Positions 50,909 to 59,310 are shown, counted from the first letter of the stretch. The stretch is 64,000 nucleotides of DNA from Chthonomonas sp. UBA6659 (GCA_002455425.1 DKKT01000071.1:214835-278834); one strand, 5' to 3'. The notes: generated by a model not told the origin, from the sequence alone. Numbers and translations are program-made.

Positions 50909-51378
50909 AGCGTTCCTAGGTCTACCTCACTGAACGATCCGTTTTGTTGCCCGAGCCCGGTCGCGCGCTCGGCCGGGGAGCCCGTCCCGAGGTCGAGCAT
51001 GCTGAGCCCGTCCTGGTGCGCGGCGAGGAGATTCGCTTCCACCGACGCCTTCTCCCCCGAGCTTGTCGTGCCCGGGTTGGCCGTGGGCTTCAAGCCAACG
51101 AGATAGACGGTCAGCGTGAGGGCGCTTGCGAGACCGAGTCCCATGACCGAAGCCCAGCGCCATCGCATCTTGGGCTGCCGCACCGGCGTTCGCACCGCGT
51201 GGAGCCGCTCATTGAGGGCGCTGCGCCAGGCCAAGCTCGGATCCTCGTCGGTCAACTCCCCGACCCACGACCGAATCTCGGCATGCTCACGCGAATCAAG
51301 AGCCATCTCAAGCCGAATCTGCTCGTCTCGACTCAGGCCCTTCTCGCGCTTCAGTTTCTCTTCAAACTCAGAATTCAT
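50905..51378 (-). CDS. Membrane-spanning anti-sigma factor-like protein
   Basis: The 157-residue product has a cytoplasmic N-terminal half of acidic helices (EEKLKREKGLSRDEQIRLEM). One membrane segment follows (about 72-92, ASVMGLGLASALTLTVYLVG), then a polar extracytoplasmic tail of about 65 residues. This is the topology of RseA-type anti-sigma factors. No zinc-finger motif is present. Its ATG overlaps the sigma factor stop by one base (TGATG). Position between sigma and RseB-like genes supports the role. The RseP-like M50 protease at 25608-27224 would be the natural intramembrane protease. Confidence 0.7.
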   Translation of the reverse strand: MNSEFEEKLKREKGLSRDEQIRLEMALDSREHAEIRSWVGELTDEDPSLAWRSALNERLHAVRTPVRQPKMRWRWASVMGLGLASALTLTVYLVGLKPTANPGTTSSGEKASVEANLLAAHQDGLSMLDLGTGSPAERATGLGQQNGSFSEVDLGTL

Positions 51379-52010
51379 CACTGCACCGTCTCCCCGTTCC
51401 AATATTTCCGTACGTAGCCCTGCAAATGAGCGCGTGCCAAGAACAAGCGACTCTTCACCGTTCCGACCGGAATCCCCATCGTCTCCGCGATCTCCTCGTA
51501 GCCCATGTCCTCCTTGTCATGAAGAAGGAGCACGGTCCGGAGCTTATCGCTCATCGTCGAGATGGCGAGTTCGACGACCCCTTGGAACTCCTCGTCGAGG
51601 ATCATCCCTTCGGGGTCCCAGCGCGAATCGGCGACGTCGATCGTTTCACTCTCGTCAGCCGCCGAGGCGTCGAGTCGCAGCTCGGTCGGATGGCGGTCGT
51701 TGCGTCGCACCCGGTCGACGCACAGATTGTAAGCAATTTTGAACAACCACGACCGGAGCGAACAGCGCCCGTCGAACCGTCCGAAGCCCTGGTAGGCCCG
51801 GATGAACACGTCCTGGGTGATGTCGAGGGCCTCCTCGGTGTTGGCGCACATGCGCTTCACGAAACCGAGCACTCGGGCTTGGTACGCATCGACGATCTTG
51901 CCGAAGGCTTCGAAGTTCTGGAGTCGGCACTGCTCGATGAGAGCCGCTTCCGACGCCGAATCGAGATGCCTATTGGCCGCCAATCGAGTAACCCCGCTGA
52001 ACACGCTCAT
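51378..52010 (-). CDS. ECF sigma factor, RpoE-like
   Basis: The 210-residue product has region 2 (FGKIVDAYQARVLGFVKRM, ALDITQDVFIRAYQGFGRF, LRSWLFKIAYNLCVDRVRR) and region 4 (EDMGYEEIAETMGIPVGTVKSRLF). These match the RpoE/SigW group. The start was placed at the ATG of MSVFSGV, with TACGCT five bases upstream; an in-frame TTG lies 10 codons earlier. It heads the operon with an RseA-like and an RseB-like protein, a classic envelope stress module. It differs in sequence from the ECF factor at 9400-10008. Confidence 0.92.
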   Translation of the reverse strand: MSVFSGVTRLAANRHLDSASEAALIEQCRLQNFEAFGKIVDAYQARVLGFVKRMCANTEEALDITQDVFIRAYQGFGRFDGRCSLRSWLFKIAYNLCVDRVRRNDRHPTELRLDASAADESETIDVADSRWDPEGMILDEEFQGVVELAISTMSDKLRTVLLLHDKEDMGYEEIAETMGIPVGTVKSRLFLARAHLQGYVRKYWNGETVQ

Positions 52011-52127
52011 CACGGAGCGTAAACGCTGAAATCGAGCCAAGGTTCACTCCCCGGCCATGGAGGGACTTTGGTCCTGCCGACCGTGTCGAACGGAGAGACG
52101 CGCGATCCGGCTCGAAAGTTCGGTCCC

Positions 52128-54263
52128 TCAAAAGCGGTGGCTACCGGCCGCGATCCTGCTCACCTGCCCCTTCCAACGCAGTTCGGCGGGAATCGGAGTG
52201 TCGATCGCCAGCGCACCATCCTCGTAACTCACCTTGAGTTCGCCGTCGAAGTGCGCGATCTTCGCCTCGAAGCGCCGGAGTGAACCGGGTCGTGGTTCGA
52301 TGCGCGCCATACGCCAGCCCTCCGCGATGCTGGTCACCCCCGCCACCAGCTGGAAGAACCCGAGAATCGGGTGGGCCGACCAGGCGTGGCAGTCGCTCCG
52401 CACGGGTTCGGGGTTCTCGGCGAACGTCGTCAGGCCGTTCTCGATCATCTCTTTCCACGGTCCGAGCTCAGCGAGGTAGTCGGTCGGGCGCATCGCAAGG
52501 TGCTTGTAGTACTGGAAGTAGTAGGTGCAGCGCGCCGCTTTCGCGGCCTCGAGCTCCTGCCCCGGCCAGGGATCGGGCTCCAGGCCGACCATCTGCTGGC
52601 AAACCCGGTAGAGCGCTTCCGCATGCTCGGTCGGTGCCTGAGCCGCGTCGCGTTTGTGCCGATGGAGATGCGCCGCCTCAAGGATGTTCGCGGTCAGCTC
52701 GTCGGCATGGATCGTCGCGGTCGCAAACGGTTGGTGGACGAGGAGATCGGCCAGCGCGATCCGCGCCATCAGCTTTGTCAGAAGATGCACGGTCGACGTC
52801 GCTCCGCTCGGCGGCACTCCCATCGGCCATCCCGGAATCCAGTCGGCGAAGTTCCAGTACGTCCGTTGTTGGTCGCCACGAGTCAGCACCCGCCACTCGC
52901 GAATGATCCCGTGAGCCAACTCCTCATGATCGTGCCGATAGGGGGCCCGATCATAGAGCATCTGGTCGTAGAGCATGAGAATCCACCAGAGGCTGAACGG
53001 CGGAATGATCTGAGTCTGCCGGCTCGGGTAGCGACTCTGAGTCAACCCGTTGTCGCGCATCGACCAGCTTAAGGTCTCGATGGCGTTCCGCTGGAGACGT
53101 CGATCGGGCGCAAGGTAGTAGCCGATGAGCGCCTGAATCCGGGTGTCGCCCACGTACTGGAGCTGTTCGTAGTACGGGCAGTCGAAGTAGGTCTCCCCGG
53201 CGCAGCGCGCCGCCGTCCGGAACGCGATGTCCCATATCGGCCGAATCCACGGGTCGTCGCCCTCGAACGTCGAACGGGACTCAAGCGGATAGCCCGTCTC
53301 ATAGGCATCGATCGCTTCCAGGCGGACCGATCCCTCGGCCTTGAGTTGCACATACCGAAACGTCCTCCACCAGAGCGGTTCGAACTCGATGTTCCGATCA
53401 ACCTGAACGACGTCCTGATAGCCTTTGGCGCTCTTTCCGGCCACCTCGTCACGATGGCCCTTGCCTCCGCCCGCGGCCCACAGGCCCTCGTCGTAGGTGA
53501 GCGTGACCTTGCCGTGCCCCGTCAATCGAACTCGAGGGTAAGCGCAAAGCAGCGCTTCGAAATCGAGCATGACCGGGATGGTGAGGTCGACCGGCTCGAA
53601 AACCGTTCGATCGGGCGAAGACGCCACATCGCCCTGGAATCCGCGCCGCCGAACAGGGGGCTTCGCGCGTCGCTCGTACTGCATCATCGGAAGTGTTCGG
53701 GGAACGAGCATCCACGGCGTACCTCCGGTCAGGGCTCCTCGGTCGACCGCGCCCGCGATGCCGTGGGGTTTGCGCCAAGCCCGCTCCGCTTCCGGACCGT
53801 GGATCTCGCCCGGTCCGACGTCGATGTAAAACTCGCCGACCCCGGCGTGCATCATCGCAAAATCGATCTCGTCCATCCGGGCGATCTCCCACGTGCCCGG
53901 AGTCGAGAGCCCGGCAACATCACCCTCAAGCACCTCGCAGACGAACCCGGTACGGGCCGTATGTTGGGCCATCGGTGCCAATCGCCCGAAGTTCCAGACG
54001 ACCGCCTCCAGGACGTTCTCCCCCGCGACGAGGGTGAGCGGATAGGTCTCATAGAACCAATGATCGAGGTCGCCGCGCTGGGGGCCGAAGCCGATCATGC
54101 TGCCATTCAAGTACAGCTTGTATCGCTGATCCGCGGAGACGCGAATCCGTACCGGCTTTGTGGCCGTGAAACGACAGCGGTACAGAAAGGCACCGAGTTC
54201 GGTTCGTGGATCGTTCTCCGGTCCGATCCACTGGGCATTCCAATGAGGGGCTCGTTCCTCCAT
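52128..54263 (-). CDS. Alpha-L-rhamnosidase-like glycoside hydrolase (GH78)
   Basis: The 711-residue product has N-terminal beta-sandwich domains (AQWIGPENDPRTELGAFLYR and SADQRYKLYLNGSMIGFGP). An (alpha/alpha)6 catalytic region follows with FDCPYYEQLQYVGDTRIQAL, matching the GH78 pattern where the usual DCPQRDERxGWxGD segment holds acidic catalytic residues. The variant CPYYEQLQYVGD is common in the bacterial subfamily. A C-terminal beta domain ends it. No signal peptide is seen. It starts 30 bases from the divergent nitrilase gene. It could release rhamnose for the mutarotase at 18803-19114. Confidence 0.82.
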   Translation of the reverse strand: MEERAPHWNAQWIGPENDPRTELGAFLYRCRFTATKPVRIRVSADQRYKLYLNGSMIGFGPQRGDLDHWFYETYPLTLVAGENVLEAVVWNFGRLAPMAQHTARTGFVCEVLEGDVAGLSTPGTWEIARMDEIDFAMMHAGVGEFYIDVGPGEIHGPEAERAWRKPHGIAGAVDRGALTGGTPWMLVPRTLPMMQYERRAKPPVRRRGFQGDVASSPDRTVFEPVDLTIPVMLDFEALLCAYPRVRLTGHGKVTLTYDEGLWAAGGGKGHRDEVAGKSAKGYQDVVQVDRNIEFEPLWWRTFRYVQLKAEGSVRLEAIDAYETGYPLESRSTFEGDDPWIRPIWDIAFRTAARCAGETYFDCPYYEQLQYVGDTRIQALIGYYLAPDRRLQRNAIETLSWSMRDNGLTQSRYPSRQTQIIPPFSLWWILMLYDQMLYDRAPYRHDHEELAHGIIREWRVLTRGDQQRTYWNFADWIPGWPMGVPPSGATSTVHLLTKLMARIALADLLVHQPFATATIHADELTANILEAAHLHRHKRDAAQAPTEHAEALYRVCQQMVGLEPDPWPGQELEAAKAARCTYYFQYYKHLAMRPTDYLAELGPWKEMIENGLTTFAENPEPVRSDCHAWSAHPILGFFQLVAGVTSIAEGWRMARIEPRPGSLRRFEAKIAHFDGELKVSYEDGALAIDTPIPAELRWKGQVSRIAAGSHRF

Positions 54264-54293
54264 AGGGCCGGATTATGACGGTATGGTGACGTG
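54264..54293. promoter_or_regulatory. 30-bp divergent promoter with two -10-like boxes
   Basis: CATAAT on the minus strand (54272-54277) lies eight bases before the rhamnosidase ATG. TATGGT on the plus strand (54282-54287) lies six bases before the amidase GTG. The two boxes are only four bases apart, so the polymerases cannot bind both sides at once. Confidence 0.55.
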
Positions 54294-55121
54294 GTGAGCG
54301 ACACCATCCGCCTTGCTTGTTGTCAACTGAACGTCACCTTCGGCGATCCGATCGCCAATGCCGGGCAAGCCGTCGCCCAGCTCGTCGATCTTGCACGACG
54401 CGATGTGCAACTCGCCGTGTTTCCGGAGTGCTACTTGACGGGGTACTGCGTTCGCTCACTCGAGGCCGCGCAGGCCATCGCAATCGCGACCGACCACGTC
54501 GCGCTCAAGGAAATCCGTACCGCCTCACAAGAAACCGGGTGTCTGGCCATCGTCGGATTTGCCGAGCGGCACCCGGATGGCTCGGTCTCGAACTCCGCGG
54601 CACTGTTCGAGCCCGGCTCCCCGCCCCGCTTCTATCGCAAGAGCCACCTGCCATTCCTCGGGCTCGATCGATTCGTCACACCGGGCGACGCTCTCGATGT
54701 CTTCGAGACCGCGATCGGCCGGATTGGCATCCTCATCTGCTACGACCAGCGCGCTCCGGAGCCGGCTCGAGTTCTCGCGCTCAAGGGTGCCGACGTGATC
54801 GTCCTTCCCACGAACTGGCCAGTAGGGGCGGAAACGTCCGCGGAGGTCGTTGCCCCGACCCGCGCCGCTGAAAACCGTGTCTTCTATGCTGCATGCAACA
54901 GAACCGGGACCGAGCATGGATTCACGTTCATCGGACGAAGCGGCATCTATGACCCGGTGGGTACGGCGTTGGCGCGTGCCGAAGACGGAGAGGCCGTTCT
55001 CATCGCCGATCTCGACCTCGCCCAGGCACGATCGAAACGAACCGTGAACATTCCCGGCGAATACGAAATGGCGATCTTCGATTCACGACGCCCCGAGCTT
55101 TACGGACGGATCGTCGAGTAG
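54294..55121 (+). CDS. Carbon-nitrogen hydrolase (nitrilase superfamily)
   Basis: The 275-residue product has the full catalytic triad: Glu45 in VFPECYLTG, Lys116 in YRKSHLPF and Cys149 in ILICYDQRAPE. A second conserved Glu fits the AAENRVFYA region. The superfamily hydrolyses amides or nitriles, or transfers acyl groups; this subtype resembles omega-amidase or N-carbamoyl amidases, but the substrate is open. The GTG was chosen because TATGGT lies six bases upstream; another GTG directly precedes it. It converges with the hypothetical gene at 55127. Confidence 0.88.
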   Translation: MSDTIRLACCQLNVTFGDPIANAGQAVAQLVDLARRDVQLAVFPECYLTGYCVRSLEAAQAIAIATDHVALKEIRTASQETGCLAIVGFAERHPDGSVSNSAALFEPGSPPRFYRKSHLPFLGLDRFVTPGDALDVFETAIGRIGILICYDQRAPEPARVLALKGADVIVLPTNWPVGAETSAEVVAPTRAAENRVFYAACNRTGTEHGFTFIGRSGIYDPVGTALARAEDGEAVLIADLDLAQARSKRTVNIPGEYEMAIFDSRRPELYGRIVE

Positions 55122-55126
55122 CGAGC

Positions 55127-55531
55127 TCACGCGGCGAACTGGCGAAGCATCCCTACCAGGTAACCCCGAGTGTCTTCGCGGTCGAGCCCCCGGAGGAGCT
55201 CATCGCCGGCCTCCTCAGCCGTGCTGAACTCGCGGATCGTGTCTCCGTCGAGGTCGAGGGAGACGGGCGTTCCCTCCAGGGGGACGTAGAAGCGACACAG
55301 CACGTGCTCGAACCGCTGTGCCTGATTCGTCAGCACAAGCCGAAACTGCTGCCCGTACTGGGTTTGAAATCCGGGCTCCAATCGAACAAGGGCATCGGCT
55401 GAGGCGATTTGGAGCGCCTGCTCGATGGCTTCGCGGAGTCGATTGATTGCGGCCAAGGCCTTCTGGAACGGAGTCTCGGGTGCCGCCCGCAGGTTTTCGC
55501 GAAATCGCTCAAGTCCGTCGCCCGGTGTCAT
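55127..55531 (-). CDS. Hypothetical protein
   Basis: The 134-residue product has a helical N-terminus (LERFRENLRAAPETPFQKAL, NRLREAIEQALQIA). A beta-rich C-terminal half follows (FRLVLTNQAQRFEHVLCRFYV and GTPVSLDLDGDTIREFSTAEEA). It is soluble, with no signal peptide. TACCAT ends six bases before the ATG and includes part of the stop codon of the upstream exonuclease-like gene, so it may be both read through and separately initiated. I do not recognise the family. Confidence 0.6.
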   Translation of the reverse strand: MTPGDGLERFRENLRAAPETPFQKALAAINRLREAIEQALQIASADALVRLEPGFQTQYGQQFRLVLTNQAQRFEHVLCRFYVPLEGTPVSLDLDGDTIREFSTAEEAGDELLRGLDREDTRGYLVGMLRQFAA

Positions 55532-55535
55532 CACT

Positions 55536-56513
55536 CTATGGTATCAGGATTTCCACGAGAATCGGAAGGTGATCGGAGGCTCCGACACCTACATTTCCGT
55601 CGAACTGCCAGGGAACGGGCACCCATTCGCCGAGACCGTCGAGAGCCGCAAAAGGATGGGAAGCCGCATATTCGAGTGACCGCTCCTTGAGCCTCGGGCC
55701 CACTCCATCGATCAGACTGCGACTCACGATGACATGGTCGAATTGGATCGGCCGGCCCCCAACCGATTTCTCGATCGCCACCGATCCCCGACCCTCGAGG
55801 AACGAGCCGGTTGCTCTCGAAGCCCGATACGCAGGGCCGCGGTCTTCTGCATACCCGGCTTCCGCTCCCAGTCTCCATGAAGCACCGTAGAGCGTGGCTT
55901 TCCGCTTGAGTGCGTCCCGATGCGTGCTGTTCACGGCGAAATCGGCTTGGACGAAGACTTGTTCCTGCGGTTCGGCATTCATATCGCCAACCACCACGGT
56001 GCCGATCCCCTTTTGTTCCGCATCCAAAATTCGTGGGCTCAATTCGCGGGCAGCGATCTCTCTTTGGAGGGCACCCTTCGGACCCTGCATTCGGCTTGGC
56101 CAATGACAGACAGCGAGCCTCAGTCTTTGCTGATTTCGTGTGACTTCTGCCAAGACGGTGCGGGGTCTCCCTCTTCCTGTCCGGTCGGCCCACAAACGCG
56201 AAACCGTCGTTCTTTGCGCGTCAAACCCGATCCCGATCCCAAAGTCTGCGCTCGGTGGTGAGCCACCCGGCTCGAAAAGCACCGACTCGTCCCGTCCGAA
56301 GACCCGACGAACGAGGTCACGTGCCAATCGGTCGTTCTGGACCTCGCAGAAAGCAAAGAGATCCGGCCCCTGGCCCGCGAACCATGACCGCGCACACGCC
56401 GCGATACGATCCAGCTTGGCATCCAACTCAGCGACGCTCTGCGGACCTCGCTCCTTTGAGCCGGCTTCGAACAGGTTCGAGAGATTCCAGAACCCTAAGC
56501 GGATTTCAGCCAC
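55536..56513 (-). CDS. Endonuclease/exonuclease/phosphatase family protein
   Basis: From a GTG with CATACT six bases upstream, the 325-residue product starts VAEIRLGFWNLSNLFEAG, the first strand and metal-binding Asn of the DNase I-like fold. FAFCEVQNDRLARDLV carries the metal-ligand Glu. Later VVVGDMNAEPQEQVF holds the catalytic Asp and Asn, and GASDHLPILVEI the final His. Substrates in the family range from DNA to phosphoinositides and are not predictable here. The frame is open for 114 codons upstream across the ribosomal operon leader, which is rejected because of low similarity and composition. Confidence 0.82.
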   Translation of the reverse strand: MAEIRLGFWNLSNLFEAGSKERGPQSVAELDAKLDRIAACARSWFAGQGPDLFAFCEVQNDRLARDLVRRVFGRDESVLFEPGGSPPSADFGIGIGFDAQRTTVSRLWADRTGRGRPRTVLAEVTRNQQRLRLAVCHWPSRMQGPKGALQREIAARELSPRILDAEQKGIGTVVVGDMNAEPQEQVFVQADFAVNSTHRDALKRKATLYGASWRLGAEAGYAEDRGPAYRASRATGSFLEGRGSVAIEKSVGGRPIQFDHVIVSRSLIDGVGPRLKERSLEYAASHPFAALDGLGEWVPVPWQFDGNVGVGASDHLPILVEILIP

Positions 56514-56539
56514 GCCTCCAGTATGGTGCCCGCCACCCC

Positions 56540-56569
56540 TGGACATCGCCGTGAGGACGCGGGTATGAT
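56540..56569 (+). promoter_or_regulatory. Candidate promoter of the ribosomal protein operon
   Basis: TGGACA (56540-56545) and TATGAT (56564-56569) are separated by 18 bases and resemble sigma-70 -35 and -10 boxes. The leader to the L3 start would be about 200 bases. Confidence 0.5.
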
Positions 56570-56772
56570 TCCCTCTTGCCGATCGAATGAATCGATCGAG
56601 CCCGACCGGCTTCGAGCCACGTCGCTGCCGACCCGACATCCGGGCAACGGCTCTTCCAGGCGACGACTGAGCACGTGAAGCTGAGCGGTAACGGCGTTTT
56701 CGCAAAGCGCTCGTGCGTGCGTCCCCTTTGGGCTGTGCGCGGGGCGGGTTTGCATGCCACCAAGGAGAAACG
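56570..56772 (+). other. Leader region of the ribosomal protein operon
   Basis: This ~200-base stretch has no convincing ORF. It contains a 7-bp hairpin at 56580-56598 (CGATCGA / TCGATCG) and further GC-rich complementary segments. It may be an autoregulatory leader for L4 or another operon protein, but I did not match it to a known leader family. AAGGAG lies six bases before the L3 ATG. Confidence 0.4.
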
Positions 56773-57417
56773 ATGCTGCCGGGAATTCTCGGAACGAAAA
56801 TCGGGATGACACACCTCTTCAATGAAGAGGGCAAGATGGTGACGGTCACGGTCATTCAGGCCGGGCCGGTCTTCGTCACGCAAATCAAGTCGGACGTCGA
56901 GCGTGACAATGGAAAGTCGGATGGCTACAACGCAGTCCAAGTGGGCTACGGCGACCAGAGCGATAAGCATCTGACCTTCCCCAAGTTCGGTCACTTGAAG
57001 AAGGCCGGGCTCGATCACAACCTCAGGACCCTCCGCGAGTTTCGCGTCGACGACACCAGTCCGTTTTCACTCGGCCAAGAGATCAAAGCCGACATCTTCG
57101 AAGCGGGCCAGCAGGTCACGGTCACCGGAATCAGCAAAGGACGTGGATTCGCAGGAGGCGTGAAGCGGTACGGCTTCGCCGGCCAGCACATGACCCACGG
57201 CTACATGACGCACCGCCGACCGCTCGCGAGCGGCGCGACCGGCCCCCAGCGCGTTTTCAAAGGAACCCGCAAGCCCGGCCGGATGGGCGGTGACACCGTC
57301 ACCCAGAAGGGCCTCAAGATCGTCAAGATCGATGTCGAGCGCAACCTGATCCTCGTGGACGGCAGCGTCCCCGGAGCGAACGGCTCCCTGGTCACGATCA
57401 ACAAGGTGGGCAAGTAA
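56773..57417 (+). CDS. rplC: 50S ribosomal protein L3
   Basis: The 214-residue product has the family start LPGILGTKIGMTHLFNEEGK and the conserved GRGFAGGVKRYGFAGQ and PGRMGGDTVTQKGLKI segments that reach the peptidyl transferase centre. AAGGAG precedes the ATG. It is the first gene of this cluster; the usual S10 gene is absent in front. The stop overlaps the L4 start (TAATG). Confidence 0.97.
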   Translation: MLPGILGTKIGMTHLFNEEGKMVTVTVIQAGPVFVTQIKSDVERDNGKSDGYNAVQVGYGDQSDKHLTFPKFGHLKKAGLDHNLRTLREFRVDDTSPFSLGQEIKADIFEAGQQVTVTGISKGRGFAGGVKRYGFAGQHMTHGYMTHRRPLASGATGPQRVFKGTRKPGRMGGDTVTQKGLKIVKIDVERNLILVDGSVPGANGSLVTINKVGK

Positions 57418-58079
57418 TGGCGCAGCTCGAAGTCAAGAATCTTCAAGGCAAGGCCGTCGGCAAAGTCGATGTCGTCGATGCCATCGCCAAGGCGGAGCCG
57501 AGTTCGGCCCTGCTCCATCGCGCGGTCGTCGCCGAGGAGGCGAACAGTCGCCAAGGCACCCAAAGCGCGAAGACCCGATCCGAGGTCCGAGGCGGTGGCC
57601 GCAAGCCCTACCGGCAGAAGAAGACCGGTAACGCCCGACAGGGTTCGATCCGGTCCCCGCACTACCGGCACGGAGGCATGGCGCTCGCCGTCAAGCCGCG
57701 CGACTACGACAAGAAGGTCAACAAGAAAGAGCGACGGGCCGCGATTCTCGGAGCTTTCGCCGCACACCTGACGGCCGGCAATGTCGTCGCCGTCGACAAG
57801 ATCGCGTTCGACGCCCCGAAGACGAAGAACGCTCAGGCGTTCCTCGCCGCCCTCGGACTTTCCGAGACTCGCCGAATCCTCGTCGTACTCCCGCAGTACG
57901 ACGAAGTTGCTTATAAGAGCTTCCGGAACCTCCCGAACGTGGTGGTTCGCACCGCGCCGAGTGTCGGAGAAACTCCCGACAAGAGCGTGACCTTCTCGAC
58001 CCGCGACGTCCTCGTTGCCCACAAGATCGTGGTCGCCCAGGACGCTCTCGCGAAGATGCAGGAGGCCTGGACGAAATGA
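57417..58079 (+). CDS. rplD: 50S ribosomal protein L4
   Basis: The 220-residue product has the RNA-binding loop KTRSEVRGGGRKPYRQKKTG that lines the exit tunnel, followed by GSIRSPHYRHGGMA. In many bacteria L4 represses its own operon through the leader. It overlaps L3 by one base and L23 by four bases. Confidence 0.97.
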   Translation: MAQLEVKNLQGKAVGKVDVVDAIAKAEPSSALLHRAVVAEEANSRQGTQSAKTRSEVRGGGRKPYRQKKTGNARQGSIRSPHYRHGGMALAVKPRDYDKKVNKKERRAAILGAFAAHLTAGNVVAVDKIAFDAPKTKNAQAFLAALGLSETRRILVVLPQYDEVAYKSFRNLPNVVVRTAPSVGETPDKSVTFSTRDVLVAHKIVVAQDALAKMQEAWTK

Positions 58080-58426
58080 AGAGCCCCTACCAGATCATTC
58101 TGCGACCGATCATCACCGAGAAGTCGGTGGCGCTGAGCTATGGCGATGTGCGAGTCCGCGAGGACGACGATCAGGTCCATACCTACACGTTCGAAGTCGC
58201 CCCGGACGCGAACAAGATCGAGATCAAGGCCGCGCTCGAAGCCATCTACAACGAGGGCAAGAAGGGTAAGGACGACAAGATCGAAGTCACGCGGGTCCGC
58301 ACGCTGATCCTCAAGGGCAAGAGCCGACGCGTCGGCCATTCCCGCCCGAAGGGTAAGCGGCCCGATCGTAAGAAGGCGATGATCACGCTCGCCAGGGGCC
58401 AAATCCTCGAGGATTACGGAGTCTAA
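58076..58426 (+). CDS. rplW: 50S ribosomal protein L23
   Basis: The 116-residue product begins with ILRPIITEKSVALSYG and ends KKAMITLARGQILEDYGV. L23 sits at the tunnel exit and docks trigger factor and SRP. It contains an insertion (REDDDQVH and EGKKGKDDKIEVT) that makes it about 15-20 residues longer than the E. coli protein. The start overlaps the L4 stop (ATGA). Confidence 0.95.
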   Translation: MKSPYQIILRPIITEKSVALSYGDVRVREDDDQVHTYTFEVAPDANKIEIKAALEAIYNEGKKGKDDKIEVTRVRTLILKGKSRRVGHSRPKGKRPDRKKAMITLARGQILEDYGV

Positions 58427-58428
58427 CC

Positions 58429-59262
58429 ATGCCGACGAAACGATTGAAGCCCACTTCGCCGGGACGACGACACCAGATCGTCTCGACTTATGCGGAAGTC
58501 ACCAAGGACAAGCCGGAAAAGTCGTTGCTCAAGGCCCGACCGAAGTCGGGAGGACGCAACTTCAGCGGGCGCCTGACGATCGCGAACCGCGGTGGCGGCA
58601 ACAAGCGCCGGTACCGCATGATCGACTTCAAGCGCAACAAGGACGGGATCGAGGCCAAGGTCGCGGCGATCGAATACGATCCGAACCGAACCTGCCGCAT
58701 CGCGCTCCTCCACTATCTCGACGGCGAAAAGCGATACATCCTTGCGCCGAAGGGACTGGCGGTGGGTACCCGCGTGCAAAGCGGGGTCGGCTCCGACATC
58801 CTCCCCGGCAACTGTCTTCCTCTCAAGAACATCCCGCTCGGTACGCTCGTGCACAACGTCGAGCTCCAGCCGGGTCGCGGCGGCCAGATGGTTCGGTCTG
58901 CAGGCACCGCAGCCCAGGTAATGGCGAAGGAAGGCGACTACGTCACCCTCCGCCTCCCCAGTGGCGAGATGCGCCGCGTCCACTGCGAGTGTCGCGCCAC
59001 CGTCGGTGAAGTCGGCAACGCCGAACATGAGAACGAACAGCTCGGCAAGGCTGGAAAGGCCCGTGGCAAAGGCCGCAAGCCCCACGTCCGAGGCGTCGTC
59101 AAGTCCCCGCGCGATCACCCCCACGGTGGTGGTGAAGCCAAATCGCCGATCGGACGCAAGAAGGGTCCTGTCGACCGATGGGGCAACAAGGCGCTCGGAA
59201 AGCGCACCCGCTCGAATAAGCGCACGGATCGATTCATCGTACGGAGACGCAAAACGAACTAA
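58429..59262 (+). CDS. rplB: 50S ribosomal protein L2
   Basis: The 277-residue product has SGRLTIANRGGGNKRRYRMI and the C-terminal VKSPRDHPHGGGEAKSPIGR with the conserved HPHGGG histidine near the peptidyl transferase centre. Length is normal. The gene starts two bases after the L23 stop. Confidence 0.97.
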   Translation: MPTKRLKPTSPGRRHQIVSTYAEVTKDKPEKSLLKARPKSGGRNFSGRLTIANRGGGNKRRYRMIDFKRNKDGIEAKVAAIEYDPNRTCRIALLHYLDGEKRYILAPKGLAVGTRVQSGVGSDILPGNCLPLKNIPLGTLVHNVELQPGRGGQMVRSAGTAAQVMAKEGDYVTLRLPSGEMRRVHCECRATVGEVGNAEHENEQLGKAGKARGKGRKPHVRGVVKSPRDHPHGGGEAKSPIGRKKGPVDRWGNKALGKRTRSNKRTDRFIVRRRKTN

Positions 59263-59310
59263 CGGAGTGTGGGCCCCCAGGCCCCCTCCCGACCGAGAGA
59301 CACACAACGC

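Noticed and set aside
55536..56855. Extending the exonuclease-like gene 114 codons upstream across the ribosomal leader
   Set aside because: The added residues show no similarity to the fold, and the GTG with CATACT six bases upstream begins exactly at the first conserved strand.
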